The notes: a model not told the origin generated them from the sequence alone. A stretch of DNA of 64,000 nucleotides from Roseovarius amoyensis (GCF_003260265.1 NZ_QITQ01000007.1:62001-126000); one strand, 5' to 3'. Shown: positions 34,232 to 42,904, counted from the first letter of the stretch. Made by a program: numbers and translations.

Positions 34232-35653
34232 TCACGACAACTCAAAGACACAAGAAACCGGTGTTGATTGACTTTCTATGTTCCAAACAGTCGTTTCCGT
34301 CCCGGAAATGACGAGGGACTCAGAGATCGTGACATCCACAGTTGCAGGAAGATGTTCTGCATCTTCTGCGCCAGCGAAGCTCAATCTTGCATTCAGAGGC
34401 AGAGCGAGTTCTTCGCTCCGGATCAGCAAGTTAGCTGTGCCAATATTGTCATAATGGAGTCTATCCGTCCGTGTCGAATCTATAGCGAAACGGGCGTGCA
34501 TTCCACTCGGATTTGTATCAATAACATCGAATGCCAATTGCCAAGATTTGTCGATCCGGCCATCAGCGTCCCGGCAGCGTACTCCACCACGATACTTGGA
34601 TGGCAGCATCTGCAGCAGGCTGACACGTCGGGCCATGGCTGTTTCCATAGCGTCGCGAAGTGCGGCCGCCGTTTGGCTACGGGCTTCGATGCTCTCAAGG
34701 TAGGCAGACTGCAACCTCTGCGCTTCCTGAGAACTTGCAAGCCGCGTTTCGAGACGCTCGATCTCGGCAGCCAATTCAACCTCAAGCGCGGCGACTTTGG
34801 CCTCGAGCTCTTGTCTCATGGCGCTACGTTGCCGCGCGAATTCCACCTGAATATCCTCGAGCTCCGCCGTTTGCTCTTTACGCAGGGATGCGATGGAAGT
34901 GGCATGACCAGCCCGCAGCTTCTTGAGCTCCTGTTTCAGTTTTTTCTCTTCGGCGGCGATCCTCGGATCATAGTTTTCGCGCAAGGTCTCCAGCCTGGCG
35001 TTATACTGGGCCTCCGTGTCCGCCAGCGCCTTCTCGTGCTCGGCCTTCGTCTCTTCGATCTCCGCGGTCAGCGTGTCCCGTTCGCGGGCCAGCCTGCTAC
35101 GCAAGCTAGACATCTTCACCTCATGCTCTCCGCGGAGTTCGGCCAGTTCCTTCGCCAGTTTCTGTTTTTCGGCCGCAACCGCGTTGTTGTGGATTTTCGC
35201 AAGGGTGGCGTTCTGTTCCTCCGATCCAAGGACGAGTGTCGGGTCAACAAACATGTCACGCGGTTGGCCGAGACTGCCAACCGGGTTTTCCAGTTCCACC
35301 CCGCCGGACCATCCGCCTGCCTTGTAGTAAAGCTGCATCGTGCCATAAAGCGTTCGATTCGTTTCCGCCCCGACAGTCGGGATGATAAGTGCGAAGGGGC
35401 CGGCGTAGTCATTGGTGGCCGTGTAAAGGGGGGCGCCCGGCGATACGTCTGCCTCGAAACGTATCAATGCGACCGGTTCGATCGCATCGCCCTTGAGCTG
35501 CGCAGCGATCAAGCGGAAATCGCTCATCTCCCAGTAAGGAGGGAGCGCCGCGCCCACTCTTGGTTCCAGGTCTTCTGCCTTCGGAAGCTCCTGCGCTGTC
35601 AGAGGAAAGGCGACCGTCATCAACAGCCCTGCAATTAATCCTGTCTTACGCAT
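34232..35653 (-). CDS. Exported protein with a long central coiled coil
   Basis: 473 residues from ATG 35653, with AAGGAGA seven bases upstream. A signal peptide (RKTGLIAGLLMTVAFPLTAQ) is followed by a globular N-terminal part, about 25-160, a charged coiled coil, about 160-340 (runs such as EIEETKAEHEKALADTEAQY), and a C-terminal beta-rich domain, about 350-473, with Cys pairs (VRCRDADGR, VSCVFELS). The domain order suggests a periplasmic or surface scaffold. No family is recognised. Last gene of a leftward run whose members are about 100 bases apart. Confidence 0.65.
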   Translation of the reverse strand: MRKTGLIAGLLMTVAFPLTAQELPKAEDLEPRVGAALPPYWEMSDFRLIAAQLKGDAIEPVALIRFEADVSPGAPLYTATNDYAGPFALIIPTVGAETNRTLYGTMQLYYKAGGWSGGVELENPVGSLGQPRDMFVDPTLVLGSEEQNATLAKIHNNAVAAEKQKLAKELAELRGEHEVKMSSLRSRLARERDTLTAEIEETKAEHEKALADTEAQYNARLETLRENYDPRIAAEEKKLKQELKKLRAGHATSIASLRKEQTAELEDIQVEFARQRSAMRQELEAKVAALEVELAAEIERLETRLASSQEAQRLQSAYLESIEARSQTAAALRDAMETAMARRVSLLQMLPSKYRGGVRCRDADGRIDKSWQLAFDVIDTNPSGMHARFAIDSTRTDRLHYDNIGTANLLIRSEELALPLNARLSFAGAEDAEHLPATVDVTISESLVISGTETTVWNIESQSTPVSCVFELS

Positions 35654-35754
35654 TGAATGGTCTCCTTGATGCGTGGGTAAAGTTTCCACAAGTTGAACTC
35701 ATTGCGCCCTATAAGACGCCACAGCACAACAAGCGGCGGGCTCCGCAAGACTTC

Positions 35755-36210
35755 CTAGTCATATTTCTGGTACGCCCAACTTCGGCCCGCTTTCTCCAGG
35801 GCATCGCAATAATGCGTTTGCGCCTGAAAGTCGGGCCGGTAGCGGCGCTGTCCGGTCTTGATTTCATCCACCCAGCCATTCGGGCCCCAATCGAGGGAAT
35901 GCTCCTTTGGGCCGCGGCCGTTGTAGCGCGTGTAGATCAAGGCCGAGGTGCCGTTGAGCAGCATCAGTTCCAGCGTATGCGCCACGGCCCCGCGCTGGGT
36001 ATGGTTGACGAACACGCCGTCAGCGAGCCTGGGGAACACGGATGGCCCGCCAAGCTGGCCGAGGAGCTGTTCGATCAGCTCCGGCATCCGCGCCTTGGGA
36101 TCGATGTAGCAGGCATCGCTGATGCGCGCGCTTGCCGACTGGACAAAGGCCATGCTCACCCAGAGTACGCCCATCGAAAGGGCGATGGTGTAATACCGTG
36201 TCAGTCGCAT
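35755..36210 (-). CDS. Small exported hypothetical protein
   Basis: 151 residues from ATG 36210 (GGAGG upstream; earlier in-frame starts exist at 36228 and 36288). A signal peptide (YYTIALSMGVLWVSMAFVQSASA) precedes a compact domain with two Cys (DACYIDP, HYCDALEK) that could form a disulfide, and an aromatic-rich C-terminus (WVDEIKTGQRRYRPDF, SWAYQKYD). Unrecognised. It lies between two other exported-protein genes and probably acts with them. Confidence 0.6.
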   Translation of the reverse strand: MRLTRYYTIALSMGVLWVSMAFVQSASARISDACYIDPKARMPELIEQLLGQLGGPSVFPRLADGVFVNHTQRGAVAHTLELMLLNGTSALIYTRYNGRGPKEHSLDWGPNGWVDEIKTGQRRYRPDFQAQTHYCDALEKAGRSWAYQKYD

Positions 36211-36309
36211 TCCCCCGCGTTCCTCCATGTTCTCCGCCCGGAATCCGCCAGCCCGGATGGCCCGCCTCGACACCTGTTTCCGGGCCACAAGGCGCCCTGC
36301 CTGCCGGGT

Positions 36310-37878
36310 TCAAGGCATGACGGCCGCCTTGCTTTCGGCGCTGAAGCAGAACTCCGCCTTGCGTTTCTTGCTGGTGGCGCATTTCGGGTCCCGTCCGGGC
36401 CACCATTGCGCGAGCCCTTCAACACCGCTTGCGTCAATCATTCCAACGATGTCTTCGCCCGTGGAGGCCGTCGTCACCCGCCCGTCGCGCCATTCGAATC
36501 TGTACTCGCATCCGCCGCTTCCGGGCGGGCATCCCCGCGTGAGCGTGCATTCCGCCACATCCACTTCGCCGCTTGGAAACCGCCACGCGCACCACCCTTG
36601 CCGCGTGATAGGTTTGTCGGGCTGTTGCAAAAGAATCGGGTGCACATCCGGGTCGAAAGCGGTTTTCGAGTAACAGAAGGTGCTCAACGTTTCGTTCTCG
36701 AACACGCAGCCATCCCATGTGTCCGAGACCAGTTTGCCATCAATGAAGTGTGTCGTTTCAAACTTGGTCACATGCGTGGTCCGGTTGCTCTCCCAGACGT
36801 AGAAATGCTCGCAGGTTTCCTCGCCCGATGCTTCGCCCACCGAACATTTTCCTGTGCGGCGACAGCGCCCGTGGTCGAGCAGGGCCTCGTCAGGGCCGGA
36901 AATTTGCTTGAGGAGGCACCAGCCTGCCTCATCGCCGACGGGTTCTGTGACAGCCTCTTCCGTATCACCCGCAGTATCACCCGCAGAGGCAAAGCAGAAA
37001 AACCGGCTCGTGGCGAAATTCATGGCGCAGTCATGCTGCCGCGACTCTCCTTGAGCTGGTCTGGGGGCCGGGATGTTCGGATGGCCTGCGTTTTGTCCAT
37101 TTATTCGAAAGGCATTGTAGACACTCTCGTCCTGGCTCTCGACAGCCGTACGCGCACCGGATGGCCAGAGGAAATCAATGATGAAATGGCCTTCCCGGCT
37201 TTGCCGGACACTGCGGACGCAGGCCTCTTCGTCCAGCAGTTTCGGCACTCCGCCATAGAGCACATCGTAGACACGGCACAGCGATTGCCCGGCAGCAACC
37301 TGTTTGGGCTCGTGTCCATCGCTGGTCTTGTCGACCGGTATGGCGCAAAACGTCTCGCCCGTCCCGGTAACCTTGTAGCATTCATCGCCTTGCATGGTGT
37401 GAAAGCTCGTGGCGGGATGCTCATTGACATTGTATTTCATGGGTTCCCCGGGGTCTTCGATCCTTTCCAGAATGAACCCGTTGCCGTTCTTGACCTGAAC
37501 GCGAAGCGAGATCGTGGCGAAGGCGCTGATCCGCAGATCGCTGGTGAAAAAGCAGTCCTCGTCGAAATCCCAATCGGGTCGCCGCGGGTGGCGGTAGATA
37601 CACCGGGCCAGCCGCGGCGCGGGCGTCGATGCCGGCCACTGATCCACTTGGCCGCTGCCATCCACGTCCATGTTCGAAGCCTGGCCGCTGGTCTTGCCAA
37701 GCAGTTCCGACAGCTTCAGGGAGGCGCGGCAGGCAGCCTCGTTGGCATACGTCTTGCAGTAGCGATCGGCGATCCAGCCGGGGTATTCCTCCTGGGCTTC
37801 GGCGGCCGGCGCCGAAAGAAGGCCGAGCATGCAGACGGTGACAATGAACCGGCCTGTCCCGTTACGTTTGCTGTCCAT
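36310..37878 (-). CDS. Exported cysteine-rich protein with four tandem repeats
   Basis: 522 residues from ATG 37878 (GGAAAGG seven bases upstream). A signal peptide (FIVTVCMLGLLSAPAAEA) and a short N-terminal region are followed by four units of roughly 85-95 residues at about 92-180, 200-296, 320-404 and 429-513. Each later unit opens with (W/L)C, has a central aromatic-acidic core (DFLWPSG, YVWESN, FEWRDG) and closes with FCxx (ETFCAI, RFFCFAS, STFCYS, EFCFS). The paired cysteines suggest one or two disulfides per unit. I do not recognise the repeat. Function unknown; a binding or surface role is inference. Confidence 0.65.
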   Translation of the reverse strand: MDSKRNGTGRFIVTVCMLGLLSAPAAEAQEEYPGWIADRYCKTYANEAACRASLKLSELLGKTSGQASNMDVDGSGQVDQWPASTPAPRLARCIYRHPRRPDWDFDEDCFFTSDLRISAFATISLRVQVKNGNGFILERIEDPGEPMKYNVNEHPATSFHTMQGDECYKVTGTGETFCAIPVDKTSDGHEPKQVAAGQSLCRVYDVLYGGVPKLLDEEACVRSVRQSREGHFIIDFLWPSGARTAVESQDESVYNAFRINGQNAGHPNIPAPRPAQGESRQHDCAMNFATSRFFCFASAGDTAGDTEEAVTEPVGDEAGWCLLKQISGPDEALLDHGRCRRTGKCSVGEASGEETCEHFYVWESNRTTHVTKFETTHFIDGKLVSDTWDGCVFENETLSTFCYSKTAFDPDVHPILLQQPDKPITRQGWCAWRFPSGEVDVAECTLTRGCPPGSGGCEYRFEWRDGRVTTASTGEDIVGMIDASGVEGLAQWWPGRDPKCATSKKRKAEFCFSAESKAAVMP

Positions 37879-37980
37879 CCACAAACCTTTCCGAAATGCG
37901 ATTGCGACCTCGGGGACCGAAGGCCCGCCGATGCCGAATGTGTCGCTCGCTCGCCAATCACGACGAGGCTGTTTTGTTCT

Positions 37981-38249
37981 TCACTTCTTCAATAGCTCGC
38001 GCAACGTATCCGCCTGATCGAGAACCGCAAATGACACCTCGGTCAGTACCATCAGAACCAGCCCGAAAACGATCCCGGAAACTCCGGAGGCAATCGATAC
38101 CAGCAAAAGAAAACCATCGCCTCCCGGGGTCTTGCCAAATGCACCAAACCATAGGTTGAAATGATGGCACCGGCCACGACGACAGCCCACCCCTCAAAGG
38201 CCATGAACCCGAACAGCGAACGAGCCGTCTGATATTGTCTTTTGTACAT
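37981..38249 (-). pseudogene. Frameshifted small two-TM membrane protein
   Basis: The frame starting at ATG 38249 encodes MYKRQYQTARSLFGFMAFEG and the first helix WAVVVAGAIISTYGLVHLA. It then runs into poor sequence, while the overlapping frame ending at 37981 carries the second helix (FLLLVSIASGVSGIVFGLVL) and an acidic-basic tail (QADTLRELLKK). Joining them at the C4G3-rich stretch around 38119-38128 (minus strand GACCCCGGGAGG) gives a coherent protein of about 88 residues with two helices. So there is a one-base indel, either genuine decay or a sequencing error. Confidence 0.6.
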
Positions 38250-38512
38250 CTTGCGTCCATCTTTTGACTTGTGGTCTCGGGATGCCGAACGGAGTCAGAA
38301 ACCCCCTTACCGCCCTAACGTCGAGATCAGAACGAACGAGTGAGCGGTACTTACAGAACGCAAGGCAGATTGACTGCGGCTTTAACCTCCTTGGCTAGCC
38401 TTAACCAGCATCAGCATGCTCACATCCTGCCCGATACGCCCCCCAAAAATTGTCAAAAGTAAAGTTGATCAGCGACTAAATCGCAACGATCCAAGCGTCT
38501 AAAAATAGGTGT

Positions 38513-39901
38513 TTATTCAAACCTTGCCTCGTTCAAAGTCCAGTAAGCATCAGTCTCATAAATGTTTTCGCTCCATAATCTTGCTAAATCCGCAGGGTAA
38601 AGGCCGCGGCGGTTCTTGGTGCGCGCAGGTCGCGTATTAAACGCAAGAAACCTCATTATAACCTCAGAAGATTTGCCGTATCTAGCGGCGACATGAAGTG
38701 GCGTATTGCCATCTCTATTCCTTGCCGCATCACTAACACCCAATGTAATAAAATACTGCACAACGTCAGCGTTGGAAGTCAACGCAGCATAATGTAGCGC
38801 GTTGTTACCATTAAAATCAATCGCCTTCCAGTCTGCCCCGTTCTTAACGAGCGATATGCGGATATCTCTTGGACTCATTGTTTGGACAGCAAAATGAACC
38901 GCCTGTCTGCCTTTTTCGTCTTTCGCGAAAACGTCAGCGCCTGCATCAATACGAATCTGTATGTTTTCCGGTCGGTCAGCAAGAACCGCCAAATGAAGCG
39001 GCGTCATTCCATCATCGTCCGTTGAATCCGTGGATACGCCATTTTCAATCATGTATTTCAGTGGTTCCGAAGAGCGGTTCCTTGCCGCCAGGTGCATTGG
39101 GGTGCGACCTAACTCTCCTGATCGAACAGAAAGTGACCGATTGTCATGCTCGTAGAAAAGTCGTAAAAGGTCGGCGTTTAGTGCATACCGAGCCGCCAAA
39201 TGAACCGGCGTTAATTGGTGTTTCGTCTCTGTGGTCTGCCGATAGTCTCCGCCGTGTTTCAGCATAGCCTCCATCAACGCAGGGCTCATGTCATACTTGG
39301 CGATCAGGTGAAGAGAGCTATAACCATCCGCATCAAGTTCATTCGCATCAAGCCCGTTATCCATGCACTCTCTGACAGTAGCAGGTTCCGTACTGGCAAA
39401 AAACTCCCTCAGTCCCCATCCTGCGCATCCAAGCTTTGCCGACCGAAGGTATCTTGCTGCTGTCGCACTTCGTGCCCCATTTAGCTCCAGCGGGTTATAA
39501 CTACCCTTTTGCGGAAGACGATCAAAATCCAAGCCTGCCTCAACCATCATCTTGGCGAGTTTAAGGGCATTCTCCCCACTTCCGGCAGACCGCAACATAA
39601 GATAGATAGCGGATTCGCGGCCAAAGGCGGCATTTACATCGGCTCCGTAGTCAATAAGCAGTTTAATAACCTCAGGGTCTCCGCCATTTGCCGCCAATAA
39701 AAAGACCGTCATTCTACTAGTCGGTTCGGCGTTTGGACTAATACCTTGATCGAGGCATGCTTTCATTTCAGCGTAATCTGCGTCCCTCCAATAACCTGCT
39801 AGGGCACCAGTCTTCTCCGTACAATCCACCCCTGCCTCTGCTGTAGACGCAATGAAAGACGCGAATAGGAACAGCGCAACAACAATGCGACGGGTTACCA
39901 T
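38513..39901 (-). CDS. Exported ankyrin-repeat protein
   Basis: 462 residues from ATG 39901 (GAAGG seven bases upstream). A signal peptide (IVVALFLFASFIASTAEA) is followed by about ten ankyrin repeats from residue 60 to 450. The clearest are DGYSSLHLIAKYD, LGRTPMHLAARNRS, DGMTPLHLAVLADRP, NGNNALHYAALTSN and DGNTPLHVAARYGK. The predicted location is the periplasm or outside, where ankyrin arrays often bind a partner protein. The gene is AT-richer than its surroundings, in keeping with acquisition. No neighbouring toxin or partner is obvious. Confidence 0.8.
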   Translation of the reverse strand: MVTRRIVVALFLFASFIASTAEAGVDCTEKTGALAGYWRDADYAEMKACLDQGISPNAEPTSRMTVFLLAANGGDPEVIKLLIDYGADVNAAFGRESAIYLMLRSAGSGENALKLAKMMVEAGLDFDRLPQKGSYNPLELNGARSATAARYLRSAKLGCAGWGLREFFASTEPATVRECMDNGLDANELDADGYSSLHLIAKYDMSPALMEAMLKHGGDYRQTTETKHQLTPVHLAARYALNADLLRLFYEHDNRSLSVRSGELGRTPMHLAARNRSSEPLKYMIENGVSTDSTDDDGMTPLHLAVLADRPENIQIRIDAGADVFAKDEKGRQAVHFAVQTMSPRDIRISLVKNGADWKAIDFNGNNALHYAALTSNADVVQYFITLGVSDAARNRDGNTPLHVAARYGKSSEVIMRFLAFNTRPARTKNRRGLYPADLARLWSENIYETDAYWTLNEARFE

Positions 39902-39994
39902 AATGGGACCTTCATAATTCGTGTTTCAAGGGGATCGAGATTTCCAGCCTTTTTGGTTCTGATCCTGAGTGTGGCCCATTGTGAGGACTGAAGA

Positions 39995-40013
39995 AACCCA
40001 CACCTGTTGGGTT
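39995..40013 (-). terminator. Possible terminator at the end of the LuxR-type gene
   Basis: Read leftward: AACCCA-(7 nt)-TGGGTT followed by TCTTC. The stem overlaps the last base of the stop codon. A short stem and weak T-run give low confidence. Confidence 0.35.
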
Positions 40014-41140
40014 CACCGCATCGCTCGATGCAGGCGAGCGATCAGCGCGGCCAGTTCGTGGCGGTTGGCGCCTCCGAGCTTGGCGTAGATTTCGCTGAGC
40101 GTCTTGCGCACATGGACGTCCGACAGACCCAGCGCCCGCGCTATCCCCTTGTTGTCCCGGCCCCTGTCGGCCTCGTGCAGGATCGCGGTTTCGGTCGCGT
40201 TCAGGGCGTGGGCGCGGGCGAGCGGGGCAACCAGCGGCGCCGGATGGTCACGGGCAATGAAAGTCACCAGCACACATGTGCAGGGCGCGTGCAGGGGGTC
40301 GTTGGCGCCATGTCCGGGCGTCAGCAGAACCTCCGCAATGCCCCGGCCTTCGGGCCACGGCACGGCGAGGATTTCCGGCTGGCCGGCGGCGATCACTGCT
40401 GCCAGCGCCGCGCGAAAGCGCCGGTTCACGCTCGCCGCGTTGAAGGCGAGCACACCGTTGCGGCGCAACAGCCCGGGATCGCCGGCCGCCAGCGCCTCGG
40501 CGGGGATGTTGCACCGCTTGATGCGCCCGTCCGGCGCGAGCAGGAACTGCGGGTGCGCGCACACTGACATCCGGCTTTCGGGACCGGATCGCGGGGCACT
40601 CCTCACTCCCGAAAACGCCGCGCGGACATGTTTGGCCAGAGGCCGCTGGATCAGGCGCAGAAAGTCATGAACCCGGGTGGTATCGGTGGTACGGCGCTGA
40701 AAATGGATGTTGACACCGACCCATCCCGTGGACGTGTCGAAAAGCTTGAGATAGGTGTATTCGTCGATGTCCAGCGGGCGCAGCCAGTCGTGGGATTCCG
40801 AGCTATCCGGCACGATATGTCCGGGCGTGTGCGACACCAGCACCGGCCCCTCGCAGCGACCGCCGGCGGCAAATCCGCCCCATGCATCGAACGGCCAGTA
40901 ATGCCCGATGTATCGTCGCCCGCCTGTCTCGCCATCTTGTCCGCTCAAAAACGGCTGCTCCCAAGGGCGCTCGCCCAGGATCAGCCTGCCGGTTGCGTCG
41001 CGCTCCGCGATCAGCATATGCGACGCCGAGACCGCCTGCTTGATTTCGTCCAGAACGTCCGGCCAGGCTGCCGGATCGTCCCGTGTCTCCGCCATTCGGG
41101 TCAGGACGCGGTTGACCGATTTCAGAATTCGTACATCCAC
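40013..41140 (-). CDS. LuxR-type HTH transcriptional regulator
   Basis: 375 residues (GTG start at 41140). The C-terminal 60 residues form a LuxR/GerE helix-turn-helix: LNATETAILHEADRGRDNKG, IARALGLSDVHVRKTLSEIY and AKLGGANRHELAAL. The N-terminal 300 residues have no autoinducer-domain or receiver signature I recognise, but contain a PAS-like segment (LAPDGRIKRCNIPAEAL). It may sense a small molecule. It lies at the right end of the island, reading leftward toward the exported-protein genes, so it could control them. That is inference. Confidence 0.75.
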   Translation of the reverse strand: MDVRILKSVNRVLTRMAETRDDPAAWPDVLDEIKQAVSASHMLIAERDATGRLILGERPWEQPFLSGQDGETGGRRYIGHYWPFDAWGGFAAGGRCEGPVLVSHTPGHIVPDSSESHDWLRPLDIDEYTYLKLFDTSTGWVGVNIHFQRRTTDTTRVHDFLRLIQRPLAKHVRAAFSGVRSAPRSGPESRMSVCAHPQFLLAPDGRIKRCNIPAEALAAGDPGLLRRNGVLAFNAASVNRRFRAALAAVIAAGQPEILAVPWPEGRGIAEVLLTPGHGANDPLHAPCTCVLVTFIARDHPAPLVAPLARAHALNATETAILHEADRGRDNKGIARALGLSDVHVRKTLSEIYAKLGGANRHELAALIARLHRAMR

Positions 41141-41646
41141 AAAACTGCCGTTACCGTTTCAATAGTGGCTGTCAGCCGATCCAGATGGATGGTATTGGAG
41201 ATTTCGGTGTTGATAAAGCTTACCGATGACTCATTAAAACGCGGGCAAACTGCACACAAAGGCCAGCTCCGTGGTGAAGCTCGCGAGATTGTCGAAATCC
41301 ACGCTCAGCGCCCCCGCGGGTGAACCGCCCCCTGAAGAAGGAGCCGCCGCGAACGGCCTTGCAGTGCGGCTTGAGGATGGCCGGGGCCTGACTGACCGGT
41401 GGCGGTTTTAATAGCCACGATCAAAGATGTCGGTGTCCAGAACGCCGCCCGGGCCAGATTTTTTGGTGTCTCTCTTGCGCAGCTTCTTGATCTCGGTCGG
41501 CTTGCGCACAATGGCATCCATTGGTGCCAGGACCAATTACTCCGTCAGGCTCACCTGCTGAAAAGCCATGTGACCTAGTGGGATGAACTGCCGTCCCACC
41601 AACCCGCTGCTATTGTTGCGGGCATAGGTGGAGAGAGGAGCATCTG
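41141..41646. other. Decayed 506-bp region with short frame fragments
   Basis: No intact gene. A 37-codon leftward frame at 41408-41521 (MDAIVRKPTEIKKLRKRD...) is protein-like, and a second leftward frame near 41300-41350 contains VRGGSFFRGRF, loosely reminiscent of formylglycine-generating-enzyme domains. Both look like gene fragments. Bases 41575-41640 may be the left end of an IS110-family element. Confidence 0.4.
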
Positions 41647-41702
41647 ATGGACATCAAGGTTCTGGGTATTGATCTGGGCAAGACGGTTTGCAGTCTTGCC
41701 GG
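41647..41702 (+). mobile_element. IS110-family transposase N-terminal fragment
   Basis: MDIKVLGIDLGKTVCSLAG is the start of the RuvC-like DEDD domain of IS110 transposases (first catalytic Asp in GIDLGK). Homology stops abruptly at about 41702, where IS3-type sequence begins in a different frame. Confidence 0.7.
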
Positions 41703-42026
41703 GCGCATCACTCGGATCGCGGTTCGCAATACCTGTCGATAAAGTACACTGAACGGCTGGCAGAGGCCAAGATCGCGCCATGGGTCGGCAGCGTCGGAGA
41801 CTCGTATGACAACGCGATGGCCGAAACGATCAACGGATTGTTCAAAGCCGAGGTCATTCACAGACGCGGACCTTGGCGCAGCTTCGAGGCCGTGGAATAT
41901 GCAAAGCTGGAATGGGTGGACTGGTTCAACAACCGCCGCCTGCTGGAGCCTATCGGGAATATCCCGCCCGCAGAAGCCGAGGCCAACTTCTTCGCCGCTC
42001 TGGAAAAACCAGACATGGCCGCGTAA
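41703..42026 (+). mobile_element. IS3-family transposase OrfB, C-terminal fragment
   Basis: About 107 codons of the rve integrase core: HHSDRGSQYLS (second catalytic Asp), GDSYDNAMAETINGLFKAE (catalytic Glu) and the C-terminal WFNNRRLLEPIGNIPPAE. The first catalytic Asp and all of OrfA are missing. It is joined to an IS110 fragment, so either one element inserted into the other or a deletion fused them. Confidence 0.8.
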
Positions 42027-42100
42027 CTAAGACAAATCAGCTTCCGACAAACCCGGCGCGGTTCAAAGTTGCGAAAATAAAATACATTTTGTTATTATAG

Positions 42101-42186
42101 TGGTGCCCAAGGCGAGACTCGAACTCGCACGGTATTGCTACCGGGGGATTTTGAATCCCCTGCGTCTACCATTCCGCCACTTGGGC
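42101..42186 (-). tRNA. tRNA-Leu (anticodon CAA)
   Basis: 86 nt with encoded CCA at 42103-42101. Acceptor arms are GCCCAAG/CTTGGGC with discriminator A, the anticodon stem GGGGA/TCCCC surrounds loop TTCAAAA, a long variable arm (CGGTAGCAATACCG) is present, and the T loop is GTTCGAGTC. Its 3' end faces the island. Confidence 0.95.
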
Positions 42187-42325
42187 ACGGGCCAAGGGTC
42201 TAACGCCTGCTTTGCCGCTCGTCCAGAGGGCAATGACACCGGCATCCACGCCCATCCGCCGGGGCTTGACCGCCCCGCCGCCACATGGTCTGAGACTGCG
42301 GGAAAACCGCGACAGGACCATCACC

Positions 42326-42904
42326 ATGCTCAGACGGCTCTACGATCTGACCATTCGCCTGGCCGATCACCCGCAGGCGCTGTGGTGGCTGGCGGCGGTT
42401 TCGTTCATCGAAAGCTCGGTTTTCCCGATCCCGCCGGATGTGCTGATGATCCCGATGATCCTGGCCAATCCGCGCAAGGCATGGATCATCGCGACCGTGT
42501 CGCTGGTGGCCTCGGTGCTGGGCGGGCTGCTGGGCTATGCCATCGGCGCGCTGGCCTATGAACAGCTTGGCCGCCCCATACTGGAGACACTGGGCAAGGC
42601 CGACGCGATGCAGGCCTTCAGCACCCGGTTCAACGATTTCGGGTTCTGGGCCGTACTGACCGCGGGGGTCACGCCCTTTCCCTACAAGGTCATCACCATC
42701 ATGTCGGGCTGGACCGGCATGCCGCTGGCAACATTCATGGCGACCTCGGTGCTGGCGCGGGGCATTCGCTTTTTCCTGGTCGCGGCGCTGCTGTGGAAAT
42801 TCGGCGCGCCGGTTCGGGACTTTATCGAACGCCGGCTGGGGCTGATGGCGCTCTTGTTCATCATCCTGCTGTTTGGCGGGTTCTACCTGGTCAAGCATAT
42901 ATGA
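42326..42904 (+). CDS. YqaA/DedA-family inner-membrane protein
   Basis: 192 residues from ATG 42326 (ACAGGA eight bases upstream). SNARE-associated (VTT) family features are present: an N-terminal amphipathic part, FIESSVFPIPPDVLMIPMIL (DedA-type Glu and Pro-rich reentrant segment), GYAIGAL, and FGFWAVLTAGVTPFPYKVIT. These proteins are implicated in lipid scrambling or membrane homeostasis. The stop overlaps the dsbB start (ATGA). Confidence 0.85.
   Translation: MLRRLYDLTIRLADHPQALWWLAAVSFIESSVFPIPPDVLMIPMILANPRKAWIIATVSLVASVLGGLLGYAIGALAYEQLGRPILETLGKADAMQAFSTRFNDFGFWAVLTAGVTPFPYKVITIMSGWTGMPLATFMATSVLARGIRFFLVAALLWKFGAPVRDFIERRLGLMALLFIILLFGGFYLVKHI

Larger units (their letters stand above)
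33603..42100. mobile_element. Degenerate genomic island between an integrase remnant and tRNA-Leu
   Basis: The segment opens with a broken P4-type integrase, carries exported proteins of unknown function, an ankyrin protein and a LuxR-type regulator, and ends with overlapping IS110 and IS3 remnants immediately before the 3' end of tRNA-Leu. Part of it (38.3-39.9 kb) is distinctly AT-richer than the flanks. I could not find a second copy of the tRNA 3' end near 33.6 kb, so the exact boundaries and insertion mechanism are uncertain. Confidence 0.5.

Noticed and set aside
35560-37995. An 811-codon plus-strand frame covering the island genes
   Set aside because: The minus strand has signal peptides, ribosome-binding sites and regular gene spacing. 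The plus frame has none of these.
33400-42186. Duplicated tRNA-Leu 3' end marking the distal island junction
   Set aside because: I looked near 33.4-33.7 kb for a copy of the tRNA 3' sequence and found none. The boundary is left open.
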